DNA from: Pseudoips prasinana
Taxonomy: Eukaryota > Arthropoda > Insecta > Lepidoptera > Nolidae
Length of the DNA: 64,000 nucleotides
Direction: 5' to 3'
Assembly (NCBI GenBank): GCA_951640165.1
Contig: OX621265.1
Span: 17,187,001 to 17,251,000 of the forward strand
Part shown: positions 11,735 to 22,600 of the stretch, in pieces
How the letters are laid out: each line of letters starts with the position of its first letter
How positions within the stretch are numbered: the first letter of the stretch is position 1
Translations under genes and position numbers: made by a program
Notes under the pieces: model-generated
What the model was told of the DNA's origin: nothing
What the model saw: only the letters and a program-made list of their open reading frames with translations
Databases searched by the model: none

Positions 11735-12575
11735 GTTAGTAATAACAATTTAAGTATAATGTGGGTGGAGAGCACACGCTTAAACCAAGCCCAGAACTCG
11801 ACCACCTGTAGAGTGTAGGGATGTCCAGTGCCGGAACATAGGCGAGTCACAGCGACCACCCAACACACTCAGGATGCTATTCGAACTGGATAGCATGCGT
11901 TGCATCATAGAGGCACATCGTTTCCTTATGATGGCATGAAACCAATCTAAGCTTTTTTCTGCAAACATGGCATAGGCACTGTAATAGTGTGGCAGTCCAA
12001 ACATCACCCTGAATCCGTTGTTATACTGGACTAGCAGAGCGCTATATGTGCGCTGGGTGTACTTCGTTCACAGGCTGCATGTGTAAAATGATGGGCAATA
12101 AGCTTTAAACAAAATTACTTTGACCTGTTCCATACCCCATGGAAACCTGCGAGCCAGCATATTACAGCGCACAGAAAGCGCTCTGCGTTCTCATTCTACA
12201 TCTAAATTGTCACTCCGATCTTCTGAAACCCAGTGACCCAGATACTTAAAGTGATCTACTTTGTTTAGGCAGGCAAAACCAAGATGCAAAGGAAGTATTT
12301 TGGAGTATGATTTATTACCCGCCTGAAACATCATCACTTCACTCTTTTTTGTGTTATATCTGAGTCCATGGGCTTGGGCATATTCCTCACATATAAGTTG
12401 TAGCTTACGCATGGCACTAATCTATGGTGTTAATAAAACTTCATCATCAGCGTAATTGATGTTATGCATACATACTCCTTCCAGATGACATCCTATGCTG
12501 GTGCTGTTGAAAATTCCTATAAGCTTATTAATGTACAAATTGAAGAGTCGGGGAGAGGTTATGATAGGTCTAAAT

Positions 12576-13330
12576 AACAGGCATATTTTTTATTTATTTT
12601 TGTTTATTAGGGATAACAACAGTCGTTTACAAATGTATTTAACAAAAAACACTATTACTACTTAATTATTAGACCAATTACAGTTATCCTCAGCTATTAT
12701 AATGAACAGAATCAAAATTATATTAAAATCTAAAAAGATTACATTACATCTATGCAGAACAGTCAAACAAGTAGGTAAGTTTGTTCACAGCTGTTGACAC
12801 TACGCCGTAAGTACTATTTATTCTGGGACTACGCATCGAGTCGAGCTCGAGCATTTGGCTCGGCTGGAACCATTATAAAGGTAGCGTAATGGTAAGTAAC
12901 TAATTATTACCACGAATATTATTTGTTTGTTTTTTTTCTCATTTTAATATTATTCCTATTACCCATTTGTGCAGGTGTACTTATTATTTTGAAAGCAGCA
13001 AATAAATACAATTGTTGATAAGATTAATAACTTATTCACCATTGGTTAAGACATCTCTAATACTGGCCATAAATGATCTTTTACTTACGAAAAAAGGATC
13101 TATGTCACTAAATGTTGTGTTATATATACGTGCGATTCTAGTTATGACAGCGTTTTTGCCATATGATGTGGGTTGTGATGGCACAGACAACATTTGTGTA
13201 TGACGCGTACGATAGGTTGGGGTATTAAATATTATTTTAGAGAGTAGTTCAGGGCAGTCTATGCGTCCACAAAGTATGTCAAAAAGTAGGCCCATATCCA
13301 TCATATAAAACATGTGTCACATAGACAGGC
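12576..13330 (-). mobile_element. Jockey/CR1-like 3' fragment inserted in E1
   Basis: On the minus strand 13313-13032 reads the end of an ORF2 (LLFDILCGRIDCPELLSKI, YRTRHTQMLSVPS, TSYGKNAVITRIARIYN). A 3' untranslated stretch ends in an A-rich tail (T-rich on +, 12586-12606). On either side E1 reads ...NTPVY and ACYLDLS, adjacent residues in the E1 family, so this is a 5'-truncated insertion at that codon. Confidence 0.75.
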
Positions 13331-13501
13331 GTATTTCTGGTTGTATAAGTACAGTCTACTTGAGACATATGATAGCACTTTCAGTCAAAATGCCCGGTCT
13401 AAATCCAAACTGCGAGTCATGAAGTTTAATGTGCATATCAAGGTGTTTGTCAAGAGGACTGTCCAGTACTTTAGCAATTACAGTAGCCAGCGAGATAGGC
13501 C

Positions 13502-14829
13502 TGTTGTATCACCATCATCATCATATCAGCCGAAAGACGTCCACTGCTCGACAAAGGCCTCCCCCAAAGATCTCCACAATTGCCGGTCTTGTGCTATTCG
13601 CATCCAGCAGTTTAAAGCGACCCGCACAAGATCATTGGTCCATCTTGTAGGGGCCCTGCCCACGCTGCGTCTTCCGGTTCGTGGTCGCCACTCGAGAACC
13701 TTTCTGCCCCAACTGCCGTCAGATCTACGAGCTATGTGCCCCGCCCACTGCCACTTTAGTTTTGCAATTCTTCGGGATATGTCGGTGACTTTGGTTCGCC
13801 TGCGGATCTCGACATTTCTGATTCGATCCCGCAGGGAAACTCCGAGCATAGCCCTCTCCATTGCTCTTTGGGTGACCTTGAGCCTTCTAATAAAGCCCAT
13901 AGTGAGCGACCACGTCTCTATTCTGTATGTCATCACTGGCAACACACACTGGTCGAAGACTTTCGACTTGAGACACTGCGGTATTTGGGACGAGAAGATA
14001 TTACGTAGCTTCCCGAACGCTGCCCAGCCGAGTTGGATTCTACGATTGACCTCCTTCTCGAAGTTGGACCTACCTAGTTGGATGGTCTGTCCTAGGTAAA
14101 TATAGTTCTCTACAACTTCGAGTGCAGAGTCACCAACTTTCAATTGAGTGGGTGCAACATGGACGTTTGACATGATTTTCGTCTTATCCATGTTCATTTT
14201 CAGACCCACTTGTTGAGAGACTCTGCCGAGGTCATCGAGCATTGTACCGAGGTCTTCCATGGTCTCAGCCATGACTACTATATCATCGGCAAATCGAAGG
14301 TGAGTGATGTACTCGCCGTTGACATTGATGCCAAAGCCTTTCCAGTCCTGAAGCTTGAAGACGTCTTCCAATGCAGCGGTGAACAGTTTCGGAGATATAA
14401 CATCTCCCTGTCTCACGCCTCGCTGCAAGTGGATAGGTTTCGAGATCTGGTCCTGAAGTCGCACTGACATAGTGGCGTTTTCATACAAACACTTTATCAC
14501 CTCGATATACCGGTAGTCAATTTGGCACCTAATCAGAGACCTCAGCATGGCCCATGTTTCGATAGAATCGAAGGCTTTCTCATAGTCCACAAACGCTAAG
14601 CACAGTGGCTAGTTATACTCTTCGGTCTTCTGTATAACTTGCCGCAGCGTATGTATGTGGTCTATGGTGCTAAAGCCTTTTCGGAAACCGGCTTGTTCGG
14701 GAGGCTGGAAGTCGTCAAACCTGCGCGCGAGACGATTCGTAACGACCCTCAAAAACAACTTGTAAACATGGCTCAGTAGTGTGATGGGTCTATAATTCTT
14801 TAATAGGGTTATTATTTTATATATGTTGT
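13502..14829 (-). mobile_element. RTE-clade LINE copy inserted in E1
   Basis: A 5'-truncated RTE/BovB-like element on the minus strand, flanked by six-base TGTTGT copies (+ strand 13502-13507 and 14824-14829), the likely target duplication. RT text runs from KNYRPITLLSHVYKLF through EQAGFRKGFSTIDHIH to a stop at 14609. A second frame (14590-13526) covers DYEKAFDSIETWAML, GVRQGDVISPKLFTAALEDV, the catalytic LRFADDIVVMAE, YLGQTIQL and the conserved end KLKWQWAGHIAR...LWRSLGEAFVEQWTSFG. The 3' end is the RTE hallmark gatgatgatg simple repeat (+ 13512-13523). Only a stop between YN and the DYEKAFD frame breaks it, so it is fairly young. Confidence 0.88.
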
Positions 14830-16725
14830 TTGCCAGGTCTGAAATATCTCCTGTTTTATTTCTTATGACCGGTAAAACCAACGTATATATAAGATCATCC
14901 GGTAGATAACAATGACTCTTAAATAAGTTAAAACACACTGCAAGAACTCTACTCAGATGGAATGCAGCATCTTTTAAATGCTCAATGCTGAGTCCATCAT
15001 GACCAGCGGCCTTACCTAGCCCCATTTTCTGCATAATGGAAGTTACTTCCTTAGCCGTAAATTTAACATCGACTTCCCCTGTGGGGATTTTTTCACCAAA
15101 CACATGTTAAGGGGAAATATATCATTATGTGACGATTTTACATTAAAATCAGCACGCGGCTCACTCACGCCAGCGACGCTCACCGGAAGGCTAGGTTTAC
15201 GGTTCAAATTATTGGTCTTTTTCCAAGATTTATCAAATCTTTTCTTTGAGTTAAGCTGTGCAATAATACTCGTATCTAATTTAACTTGTGTTTCGTTGTC
15301 TTGACAAAATTTTACTCGTGATTTAAACAAGCGTCTTGCTTGACACATGTTATGATAAACTAAACCATTTCTTAGCTTGCCATATAATAACCAATTTTGA
15401 TATGACATTCGCGCCGCCCTGTGAGCATCGCTGACTTGTTTGTTCCATCCTGGTATATATTTATGTTTCCTCACCGTAGAACCCACATAGCTGAAGATAG
15501 CAGCTTCGCTGAGTATGTGCACAACATTATCGTACATTTGTATTAAGATGTGCCTGTGATTTTTATTAGAGCAAAACTTATCAACGCAACTTGTAAATTT
15601 CACGGGAAAAGAAATATTCCTCAGTTTTGAGTGACAACTTCTTAGTCTGTTCACTGTCTCCTTCGCTCCATATGATTTTATTGCACTCGGCATTAACAGT
15701 ATTTATTTTCGGTCTTAATAATGTGATATTATACTCAGTTAACAAGGGATAGTGATCAGAACAATAAGTAACATATAAAACTCACGAATTACGCACTGTA
15801 TGTCTCGCAGCATTCGTTTTCACGCAGTGATCGAGCCAGCGCATGCTTCCGTGAGCATCGCTCATAAAGGTATAAGTATCTACGGGTAACATTTCCATAT
15901 CTAAGCACACCCATGACTGTACCATACAAAAATTTATTAGTTCATTTGAAAAAAACATACTGGGGTGGGCATTAAAGTACTCAAGTATAAAAACAGACTC
16001 GACACCACTGTTTTCAATTAATGCATTTATTTCACTGAGACATTCTGTGAAATCAATCGGTCGGCATGTATACTGATATGACTAAGAAAAATTAAATAAT
16101 TACAGAATTATGCACTATTTTAATAGCAGCGAGATGCATACTGACACATGACAAGACAGTAACGCTCTGGAATGTAGATTTCCTTCAGAGTAAGGCCACA
16201 CCACCATAAGGCCTACCCCTTAGCACTCCAACTGATGTATCCACGGCAGAGGTGCCCGTGAATGTAAATCCTTCGTCGATGGTCCCCAGATAAGGTATGT
16301 CGTGTGGCAGCAACCATGTTTCCTGGAGGGCTATTATATCCGCTGACTTGCAGGGTTTTCTTATGCATTCTGTAGATCTAACTACGTTCTTACAATTGAA
16401 ACTAACAAGGTTCATTGATGTACAATCCATTTATAATTATTTAATATGTTCATCCTCGTTTGTTGTCGGCTCCTTAACTTGTCAAAAGTTAATAATACGA
16501 CGAAATGAAACCACCTCTTGCCAGAAAGTGTCATGCAAAAATGTTTGAATGCTTTCTTGTGGTATAAATATTTTAAAAGCATTATAACTTTTATTCTCCT
16601 TCATGTTCCATTTTAACAAACTTACGTGCATTTTAGTTTTATCCCATATATAATTTTTAATGTCCGCCGAAAGACTACCTCCAATGGAGAGCAATTGCCG
16701 GTCTTGAGCTATCCGCTTCTTGGGT

Positions 16726-16872
16726 ATTCATCATCATCACATCAGCCTAAAGACGTCTACTGCTGGACAAAGGGCTCCCCCAAATATCTCCACAATTGCT
16801 GGTCTTGCGCTATTCATATCCAGCAGTTTTCAGCAACCCGCACGATATCATCGGTCCATCTTGCGTATTAAA
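16726..16872 (-). mobile_element. RTE 3'-end fragment
   Basis: Antisense copy of the RTE tail: catcatcatcac, then sequence parallel to 13518-13660 (agacgtctactgctggacaa, ctccacaattgctggtcttg, tcggtccatcttg). It adjoins the truncated 5' end of E1. Confidence 0.8.
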
Positions 16873-17574
16873 GTTCATAATTTATTATTGTTGTTTTTTG
16901 TATCTGTAACATCAATAAATACTTTGTGACAATAGTTACGTAACACAATTTGTATTTTATGTCATTTTGTGTATATTGGGCATATTAGCGTGGGATGGAC
17001 TGTAGTCCATTCCACGGCACAGTATAACACAGCTACGCATTAAATACTTCAACTGATGACTGAGATTAATTCTGATTTAGTAAAAAATAACCAAAAACAC
17101 TTCTGTGCATTTCTGCCATATTGCCATCTGATGATCTTCTATGTAAATAACAACCACTATTTGGACTATATTCTGGACTACTTTAAACTCCACTGAATGA
17201 CCTTTACAAGTTTCTTTCTATTGATTAAATCAATGAACTCAAAACATAGCACCATACCAAAATTTAAATGGAATTGTCTGATCTAAGTATTGGCATTCCA
17301 GCCGTTGTTAGCCAGTTATGTAAAATGCGTTAAAAATATCGAATGGATTGTATAAATTCCGAGTGTCAGCACATGGGGCCGGATACCCCGTGGTCGTGGG
17401 TTCGATTCCCACCCGAACTTTAATTTATACAATTAATTTTAAGATGACTGAAAATTTCCTTTTAATTCTATTAGAAACTTGTTAAATAATTTATTTTGAG
17501 AATTGGCAACTGGTTTTTGGGAATTGGTTAGTACTGCGTCACAGACAAATCGCTATCTTCCCGAAGCTTTGAAG
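16873..17574. other. Mostly unassigned; weak SINE-like B box near 17387
   Basis: No protein-coding remnant seen. At 17340-17412 the text gtggtcgtgggttcgattcc then caccc carries a pol III B-box-like core (GGTTCGATTCC) as in tRNA-derived SINE heads. It has no cloverleaf, so it is not called a tRNA. Confidence 0.4.
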
Positions 17575-17963
17575 TTTGCACGTGGCAGCAGTAGACCCTT
17601 CTCATACTTCCACCGCAGCCCCGATGGGAGTTAGGTTACCGGCTGCCACCGCTGCCTCCTCCATCTACGATGGAATAACCTGCCAGCATCACGCCTACGA
17701 TTGTTGGTGGGGACGAAACCCGTCCAATCTCTGCGACCAGCTCACCTCCCGGACTCCCAAACTAGGCACTCGGCGAGTGTGCGCTGGGCAGGCAGGTCGC
17801 TACCACAATGGTGACAATATGTCGTCGCTTCTAGGCCTATCCGGCGCAAATACTCTCTGAAACACCCGTGACCGGTGAGTATCGAAGTCAGTCTGTAAGT
17901 GACGAAACCGCCTCTTCCTTCCCACCCAAGGCTCAACGTAAGGCAAGATAGTACCGACGGCAC
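17575..17963 (-). pseudogene. R1/Jockey-like LINE C-terminal fragment
   Basis: The frame 17963-17742 reads FVTYRLTSILTGHGCFREYL, then CHHCGSDLPAQRTLAECLVW. This is the cysteine-containing C-terminal segment of R1-like ORF2 proteins. Downstream text to 17575 looks like its decayed continuation. Confidence 0.7.
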
Positions 17964-18892
17964 TGAGTTAGTACGCGCCGCCGGTGTAAGCGAACATACT
18001 TACACTTACGAAAGGTACCTAAGTTGGTTTTGAGAGTCGTAAATAGACCAACATTGTATTATGTAAATATCATGCGATTGTAAGAATATTACGTAGCTAA
18101 TTTGGCTTCTAATTTGTTATGTACATATATCGAATTAGGAATTTAGTACGCAATGTGCATAATTACTATTAACAATTACATAAAATTAAAATCTTCTTTC
18201 AAAAATAAAACCACTAGTCATGCTGTTTTGCAGGAGCCTCTGTTCAAGTCATTTCCAAAATCAATATATTATGTAGCTTCTGCTGAATGATTGTCGTACA
18301 TTACTCCCTATTGACTGAGAGCACTTTCAATTACTGCAGTGCAAGCATCAATGTATCTATATAGCAGTTCAGCTTCATATGGTGTAATTAGAACCACGTT
18401 TCATTTTTGAACAACAAACTTGATCGGTCACGGTTCGCATAAAGTTTTGAGAAAATGATTTGTCATAAGATAATTTTCGGTTTAATTAATTGAATTGTTT
18501 TTAAGGGTCTAGTAGTTGTATAGTAGTATAGCTTTTGTTTTTGAGAGTACAGTTTTGGTTGTTAATTTTATTGCTTAAAATAATATACAGAAAAATATGC
18601 AGTTGTTATAGTATAATAATAGCCAATAATTTAAGCATAAAACCCAAAAAGTTAAAGTTCCTATTGTTAACTCTGCCTACGTGCTAAATTGTGCCATATT
18701 TAATCAAGCATATGTGATTTTTATAATTAACTAGCTGTCGCGGCTGTTTTACCTCACAAATAGAAAAATAGCTTGGAATCCGATCACAGCGCAGTGCCAC
18801 ATAGCAGGTCTATTGAAAAACTACTTTAAAACTATTCAGAGACCCGCTCAAACACACTCAAAAATATAACCAAAATAAAATAAATAAAATAA
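17964..18892. other. AT-rich non-coding stretch
   Basis: Nothing recognised on either strand. The end is a simple (aaataaaat)n-like run. Confidence 0.5.
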
Positions 18893-19190
18893 AATAAATA
18901 ATAAATAAAAAAGGTTTTTATTCACGTAGACTTTAAAAAAGCGCTTGTAAATAGTCAGAACATGTTTGTAGTAATATAGTTGTATACATTAGATATTATT
19001 TCTAGTAACATAGATATTTAGGTACATCTTGTATGAAAACATTTATAAAATTTATTTTATTACAGAAATGATATTTAGCTAGCTCGTATCAAGTTATTGT
19101 CAAGAGATTATGTTTAATTATCTAGTTTAAGTCTAATATTTTTACTACATATTGTCAATGGTTCTGTCTATATTAAAGGTATTATCTATA
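18893..19190 (-). repeat. LINE 3'-UTR-type repeat, copy 1
   Basis: Matches the reverse complement of 50880-51175 closely (aaaaaaggtttttattcacg, tagactttaaaaaagcgctt, gatatttagctagctcgtat, caagttattgtcaagagatt). The + orientation copy at 50.9 kb ends in a poly(A)-signal-like aataaaaacc, so here the element lies on the minus strand, with only the 3' end present. Confidence 0.8.
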
Positions 19191-19321
19191 ATAGGTCTGG
19201 TCGTTTAGGAGTGCAGTCCACTGTCGTGAGATGATGTTGTAATCGGATTTAATAATTTTGTGATTTTCTTACCTTTCGAACGCGCAAATATTCTTCTTCA
19301 GTGGATTAATTCGCAATGTTT

Positions 19322-19440
19322 CTTTTATATACAAATAAGATAATATAATATCGAATCGTTCTATGAACTTATTGTCCAACGCCAAACATGCCAAAATTTT
19401 TTTTTTGGGAAAAGTAGTTTTGGAAAAAAAATATACATCA
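19322..19440 (-). repeat. Probable LTR remnant of Gypsy relic (3' side)
   Basis: Similar to 22395-22535: ttttatatacaaata, taatatcgaatc, aacttattgtc, caaacatg, atatacatca appear in the same order. On the minus strand both begin TGATGTATAT, as LTRs begin with TG. Diverged and with indels. Confidence 0.55.
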
Positions 19441-21550
19441 TAGACCAGGGTAGAAGCGTTTAAAATTAATAAAAAGTGAAAAAAATAATAGTAGAATGAA
19501 ACCCATTAGAAAAGGAGGGGAATATTATAAAAATGAAAGGAAAAATAATTTACGGGCGATCTGAGGTCGGGAAGGGGATGGGGGTGAGTTTTTAAGAGTA
19601 AAAAACGGTTTTTCTTGATTTCCGGCAAAACTAAAAGTCCTATCGAAAAAAGTCAAATCGCAAAGTTGTAGGTAATAAAAAGATCTAAAACTTTTGTATT
19701 TACACTTTTTTCACATAACCTAAAATTTATGTGAAAACTTCAAAAAACCAAGATTTTTTTTTTTTAATTTTTACATAATTTTTTCTTTTTTATCACAATT
19801 TGGGGAAAACTTACCTTTTTATGTCCCAAATACGCTGTAATTTATTTGATTGAAAATATTTATTTTTTCACCTTATTTTGAATTAATATCGAAAAAACAC
19901 CCTAATTTTCAAGCAAAAAGTCACCCGTCAAAATATCATCTTTTTTCAAAAAGTTGGTATGTTTTCTGTTCGTTGAAATCTCTTCTTTCCGATGGTGAAA
20001 AAAATATATATGTTACTCTAGTAAATTTTCTCAGAAAATGCAAAAAATCAAAAATAACTCTAATTCGAATTTTTTTTTTATTTATTATGAAAAAAATCAT
20101 CTAAAAATGTGATTGCTGCATTTTGTTTCAATTAAAAAGTTGATTTATTTAATGCCAATTACATTTATGTCATAGAAAATTTCATTAGGTATATATAAAT
20201 ATAAATGTAAATCGTACAATTAAATGTAGATACTTTATTCTGATTACGTTATTCATTACAATATTTTTAAACAACAAAATATTAAAGAAATAAATGTCAA
20301 AATGTATAAATATATAAAAAATATGTATAGTAAATATATTTTTAATAACTAACTTTTGGCTGATTTTCATGTATATTTCATATATTTTGAATATATCTGA
20401 AATATATTTGAAATGTATAAAATATATTTCAAAATCGGCCAAACGTTTGTTATTAAAAATATATTTACGATATATATTTTATATATTTTTTATAGATTTT
20501 TAATATATTTTTATGTATTTTGAAATATTTTGTTTTTTATGGGATTAACTAAATTTGTTTGTGCAAAATTAAGGAGATTATTATTAGTATGTATGTATTA
20601 AGACCCAGTACCGCCTAGCCCCTTCCCCACTTCTCCATGAAATACCTTTTGATGGGCTACTATTTTTCGTAGGTCACTCAGGTATATAATTTATCTTAAA
20701 ATATAAATAGACATCTACGCATATAATTTAAAGAAGATTCGACAACTTACTCCAAATATTGTAGATGTCTTATTAAATATTAATTTGATTAACTTATTTG
20801 TTTGTTAATTATAGTAGTATATTTTTATTTGCAATTTTTTTTTATCAATGTTACATGTAATCTAATGTTTTTTGAGTAATTAAAGTATTAATTTTAATAA
20901 ATAGCTCAAAATTTTAGACGTAATTAAGAAAAGAAATCGATTTTTTTTTTCATTTTCTGAGAAGATTTACTATAGGTACATATATATATTTTTTCTCACC
21001 ATCGGAAAGTAGATATTTCAACGAATAGAAAACATACCAACTTTTTGAAAAAAGCTGGTATTTTGACGGGTGAATTTTCGATTGAAAATTAGGGTGTTTT
21101 TTCGATATTAATTCAAAATAAGGTGAAAAAATTAATATTTTTGATCAAATAAATTACAGCGTATTTGGGACATAAAAAGGTAAGTTTTCACCAAATTTCG
21201 TTAAAAAAGAAAAAATTATGTAAAAGATAAAAATAAAAAACCAAAAACTTGGTTTTTTGAAGTTTTCACATAAATTTTAGGTTATGTGAAAAAAGTGTAA
21301 ATACAAAAGTTTTAGATCTTTTTATTACCTACAACTTTGCGATTTGACTTTTTTCGATAGGACTTTTAGTTTTGCCGAAAATCGAGAAAAACCGTTTTTT
21401 ACCCTTAAAAACTCACCCCCATACCCTGCCCGAACTCAGATCGCCCGTAAATTATTTTTCCTTTCATTTTTATAATATTCCCCTCCTTTTCTAATGGGTT
21501 TCATCCTACTATTATTTTTTTTGGTTTTAAAAATTATCGACCCTGGTCTA
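19441..21550. mobile_element. 2.1-kb foldback element with ~610-bp inverted arms
   Basis: Left arm about 19441-20055 and right arm about 20935-21550 are inverted copies. They open tagaccaggg and close ccctggtcta. Shared blocks include aatagtagaatgaaacccat, ggaggggaatattataaaaa, aagtcctatcgaaaaaagtc, tttatgtcccaaatacgctg and gatggtgaaaaaaatatata. The roughly 880-bp centre is very AT-rich, non-coding and holds another palindrome. There is no transposase, so it is non-autonomous. Flanks fit either a TA duplication (element gaccaggg...ccctggtc) or a 3-bp TCA duplication. It sits between a Gypsy pol end and the LTR-like segment at 19322-19440. Confidence 0.85.
20333..20468. repeat. Inner palindrome of the foldback element
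   Basis: The left half (aatatatttttaataactaa, cttttggctgattttcatgt) pairs with the right half (aaaatcggccaaacgtttgt, tattaaaaatatattta). Imperfect, with an AT-only centre. Confidence 0.75.
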
Positions 21551-22075
21551 TCAGGGCTCCGCCCTTAATTCCTTCTACTCTTGTGCATAACATTTGGTCG
21601 ATGTGCCTCCTCCCCATTTGGCCAGAGTCCTTTAAGAGTTCGTTATGTAGCCGTCCTAAGCGTTTTATTACTGTGCCCAATTCACACCCAACACAATTCC
21701 TATTGCCACTATAATTTCTTATTTGAACCCTTTGGCCTGATTCAAACCGCTTAGACCTTAAAGAGGGCATGTAGAAGTGCCTTGATTCATCTCCGGTTTC
21801 TCAGCATGGCATGAAGTAGTATCCTCCTATGAGGATACTACTTCACCCACCGATTTTTTTTCCATTTATTGAGGGAGAAGCATGATCCAACTGGTATTTG
21901 ATTTATAGAATCTTGTCGTGTAATGATCCTGTTTCATTGTCCATTATATGCAAAGCTTTCTTTAAGGTTTGTACAAACTTTTTGGCCTGGCCGTGGGTTG
22001 CCGGATGATATGGCGCGGTAACTCTGTGTATTATACTCTCAAATTTTAGGTTTTTGATAACGTACATAATTTTCA
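21534..22075 (-). pseudogene. Gypsy-type LTR retrotransposon integrase C-terminal relic
   Basis: On the minus strand 22075-21900 reads RVTAPYHPATHGQAKKFVQT, then LKKALHIMDNETGSLHDK, the end of a Ty3/Gypsy integrase core. From 21770 it reads QRVQIRNYSGN, GTVIKRLGRLH and DSGQMGRRHIDQM, the C-terminal domain of the same family. A 15-bp-arm palindrome (21812-21845) lies between, where sequence is missing. The rest of pol and gag is absent. Confidence 0.8.
21812..21845. repeat. Snap-back palindrome inside Gypsy integrase
   Basis: Arms 21812-21826 and 21831-21845 (tgaagtagtatcctc and complement), loop ctat. It sits where the Gypsy frame is interrupted. Confidence 0.9.
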
Positions 22076-22394
22076 TTAGTATTTACTAAGGTACCTTGTA
22101 AAGTAGTAGTATGAGTAATAATAAGGTATCCGCGAAATTGGGGGGTTGTTTAGCAATCGGTCGTATATCTTTAATTGCGAATTTTTTTCCGATATGAATC
22201 AGTTTCTTCTTGTAAATTCCGATTTCCTCCTGAATTTTATATATTCTTCATATTTCCGTTGTGACGTAAGTCTTGTATGATATTCTATATGCGAATTTGT
22301 CTGTAGACTTTTTAGAAGATTCGATGCTTTTCTCCTTTTTAGATATTTCTAGTACGTTTTAATGTAGTTATTTTTGCTTCAATCGTACCCAATT

Positions 22395-22535
22395 TTATAT
22401 ACAAATAATGACAATGTAATACCGAATCAATTTATTTACAAACTTATTGTCTTACGTCAAACATGTTACATATTCTTTTTCAAGGAAAATAGATATTAAA
22501 CTATATACAATAGTTTTAAAACAGAATATACATCA
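22395..22535 (-). repeat. Probable LTR remnant of Gypsy relic (5' side)
   Basis: Partner of 19322-19440; minus-strand start TGATGTATATTCTG. Between it and the integrase relic most of gag-pol is missing. Confidence 0.5.
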
Positions 22536-22600
22536 GTTGCAAAACCTAACTGCATTACGGCTTATTCGGGAAGATTAGGCCACGGCACTTTAAACAATAA

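Larger units (their letters stand above)
5993..11739 (+). mobile_element. BEL/Pao LTR retrotransposon, full-span, degenerate
   Basis: The element runs from a 5' LTR (5998-6220) to a 3' LTR (11496-11734). It is flanked by the 5-bp target duplication GTTAG at 5993-5997 and 11735-11739. Inside, in BEL/Pao order on the + strand, are gag with zinc knuckles, reverse transcriptase, RNase H and integrase. All are broken by shifts, stops and deletions. The aspartic protease and the first part of RT are missing at about 8445. The LTRs differ by an indel of roughly 15-20 bp and several substitutions, so insertion is not recent. It lies just downstream of the FAR-A stop codon. Confidence 0.92.
11760..16700 (-). 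mobile_element. Non-LTR retrotransposon E1, minus strand, split by two insertions
   Basis: In transcript order (high to low coordinate) there is the end of ORF1 (16694-16482, FKIFIPQESIQTFLHDTFWQ). Then comes an AP-endonuclease start (16430-16185, LVSFNCKNV, IIALQETWLLP) and endonuclease remainder to 15700. A spacer protein follows (15693-15043), then the RT start (15103-14830, GLGKAAGHDGLSIEHLK, TGDISDLAN). An RTE copy interrupts here. RT resumes at 13505-13335 (NRPISLATVIAKVLDSPLDK, SQFGFRPG). A Jockey-like 3' fragment interrupts next. RT then resumes at about 12575 with ACYLDLS, loses a stretch, and continues TSPRLFNLYINKL, NYADDEVLL, FKYLGHWVSEDRSDN and on to 11765. It belongs to the large Jockey-superfamily-like group with YADD; exact clade uncertain. 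Dead. Confidence 0.8.

Noticed and set aside
13314..14099. 261-codon + strand open frame
   Set aside because: It is the antisense shadow of the RTE ORF2 on the minus strand. Its text (SVTLVRLRISTFLIRSR) recurs wherever RTE lies inverted.
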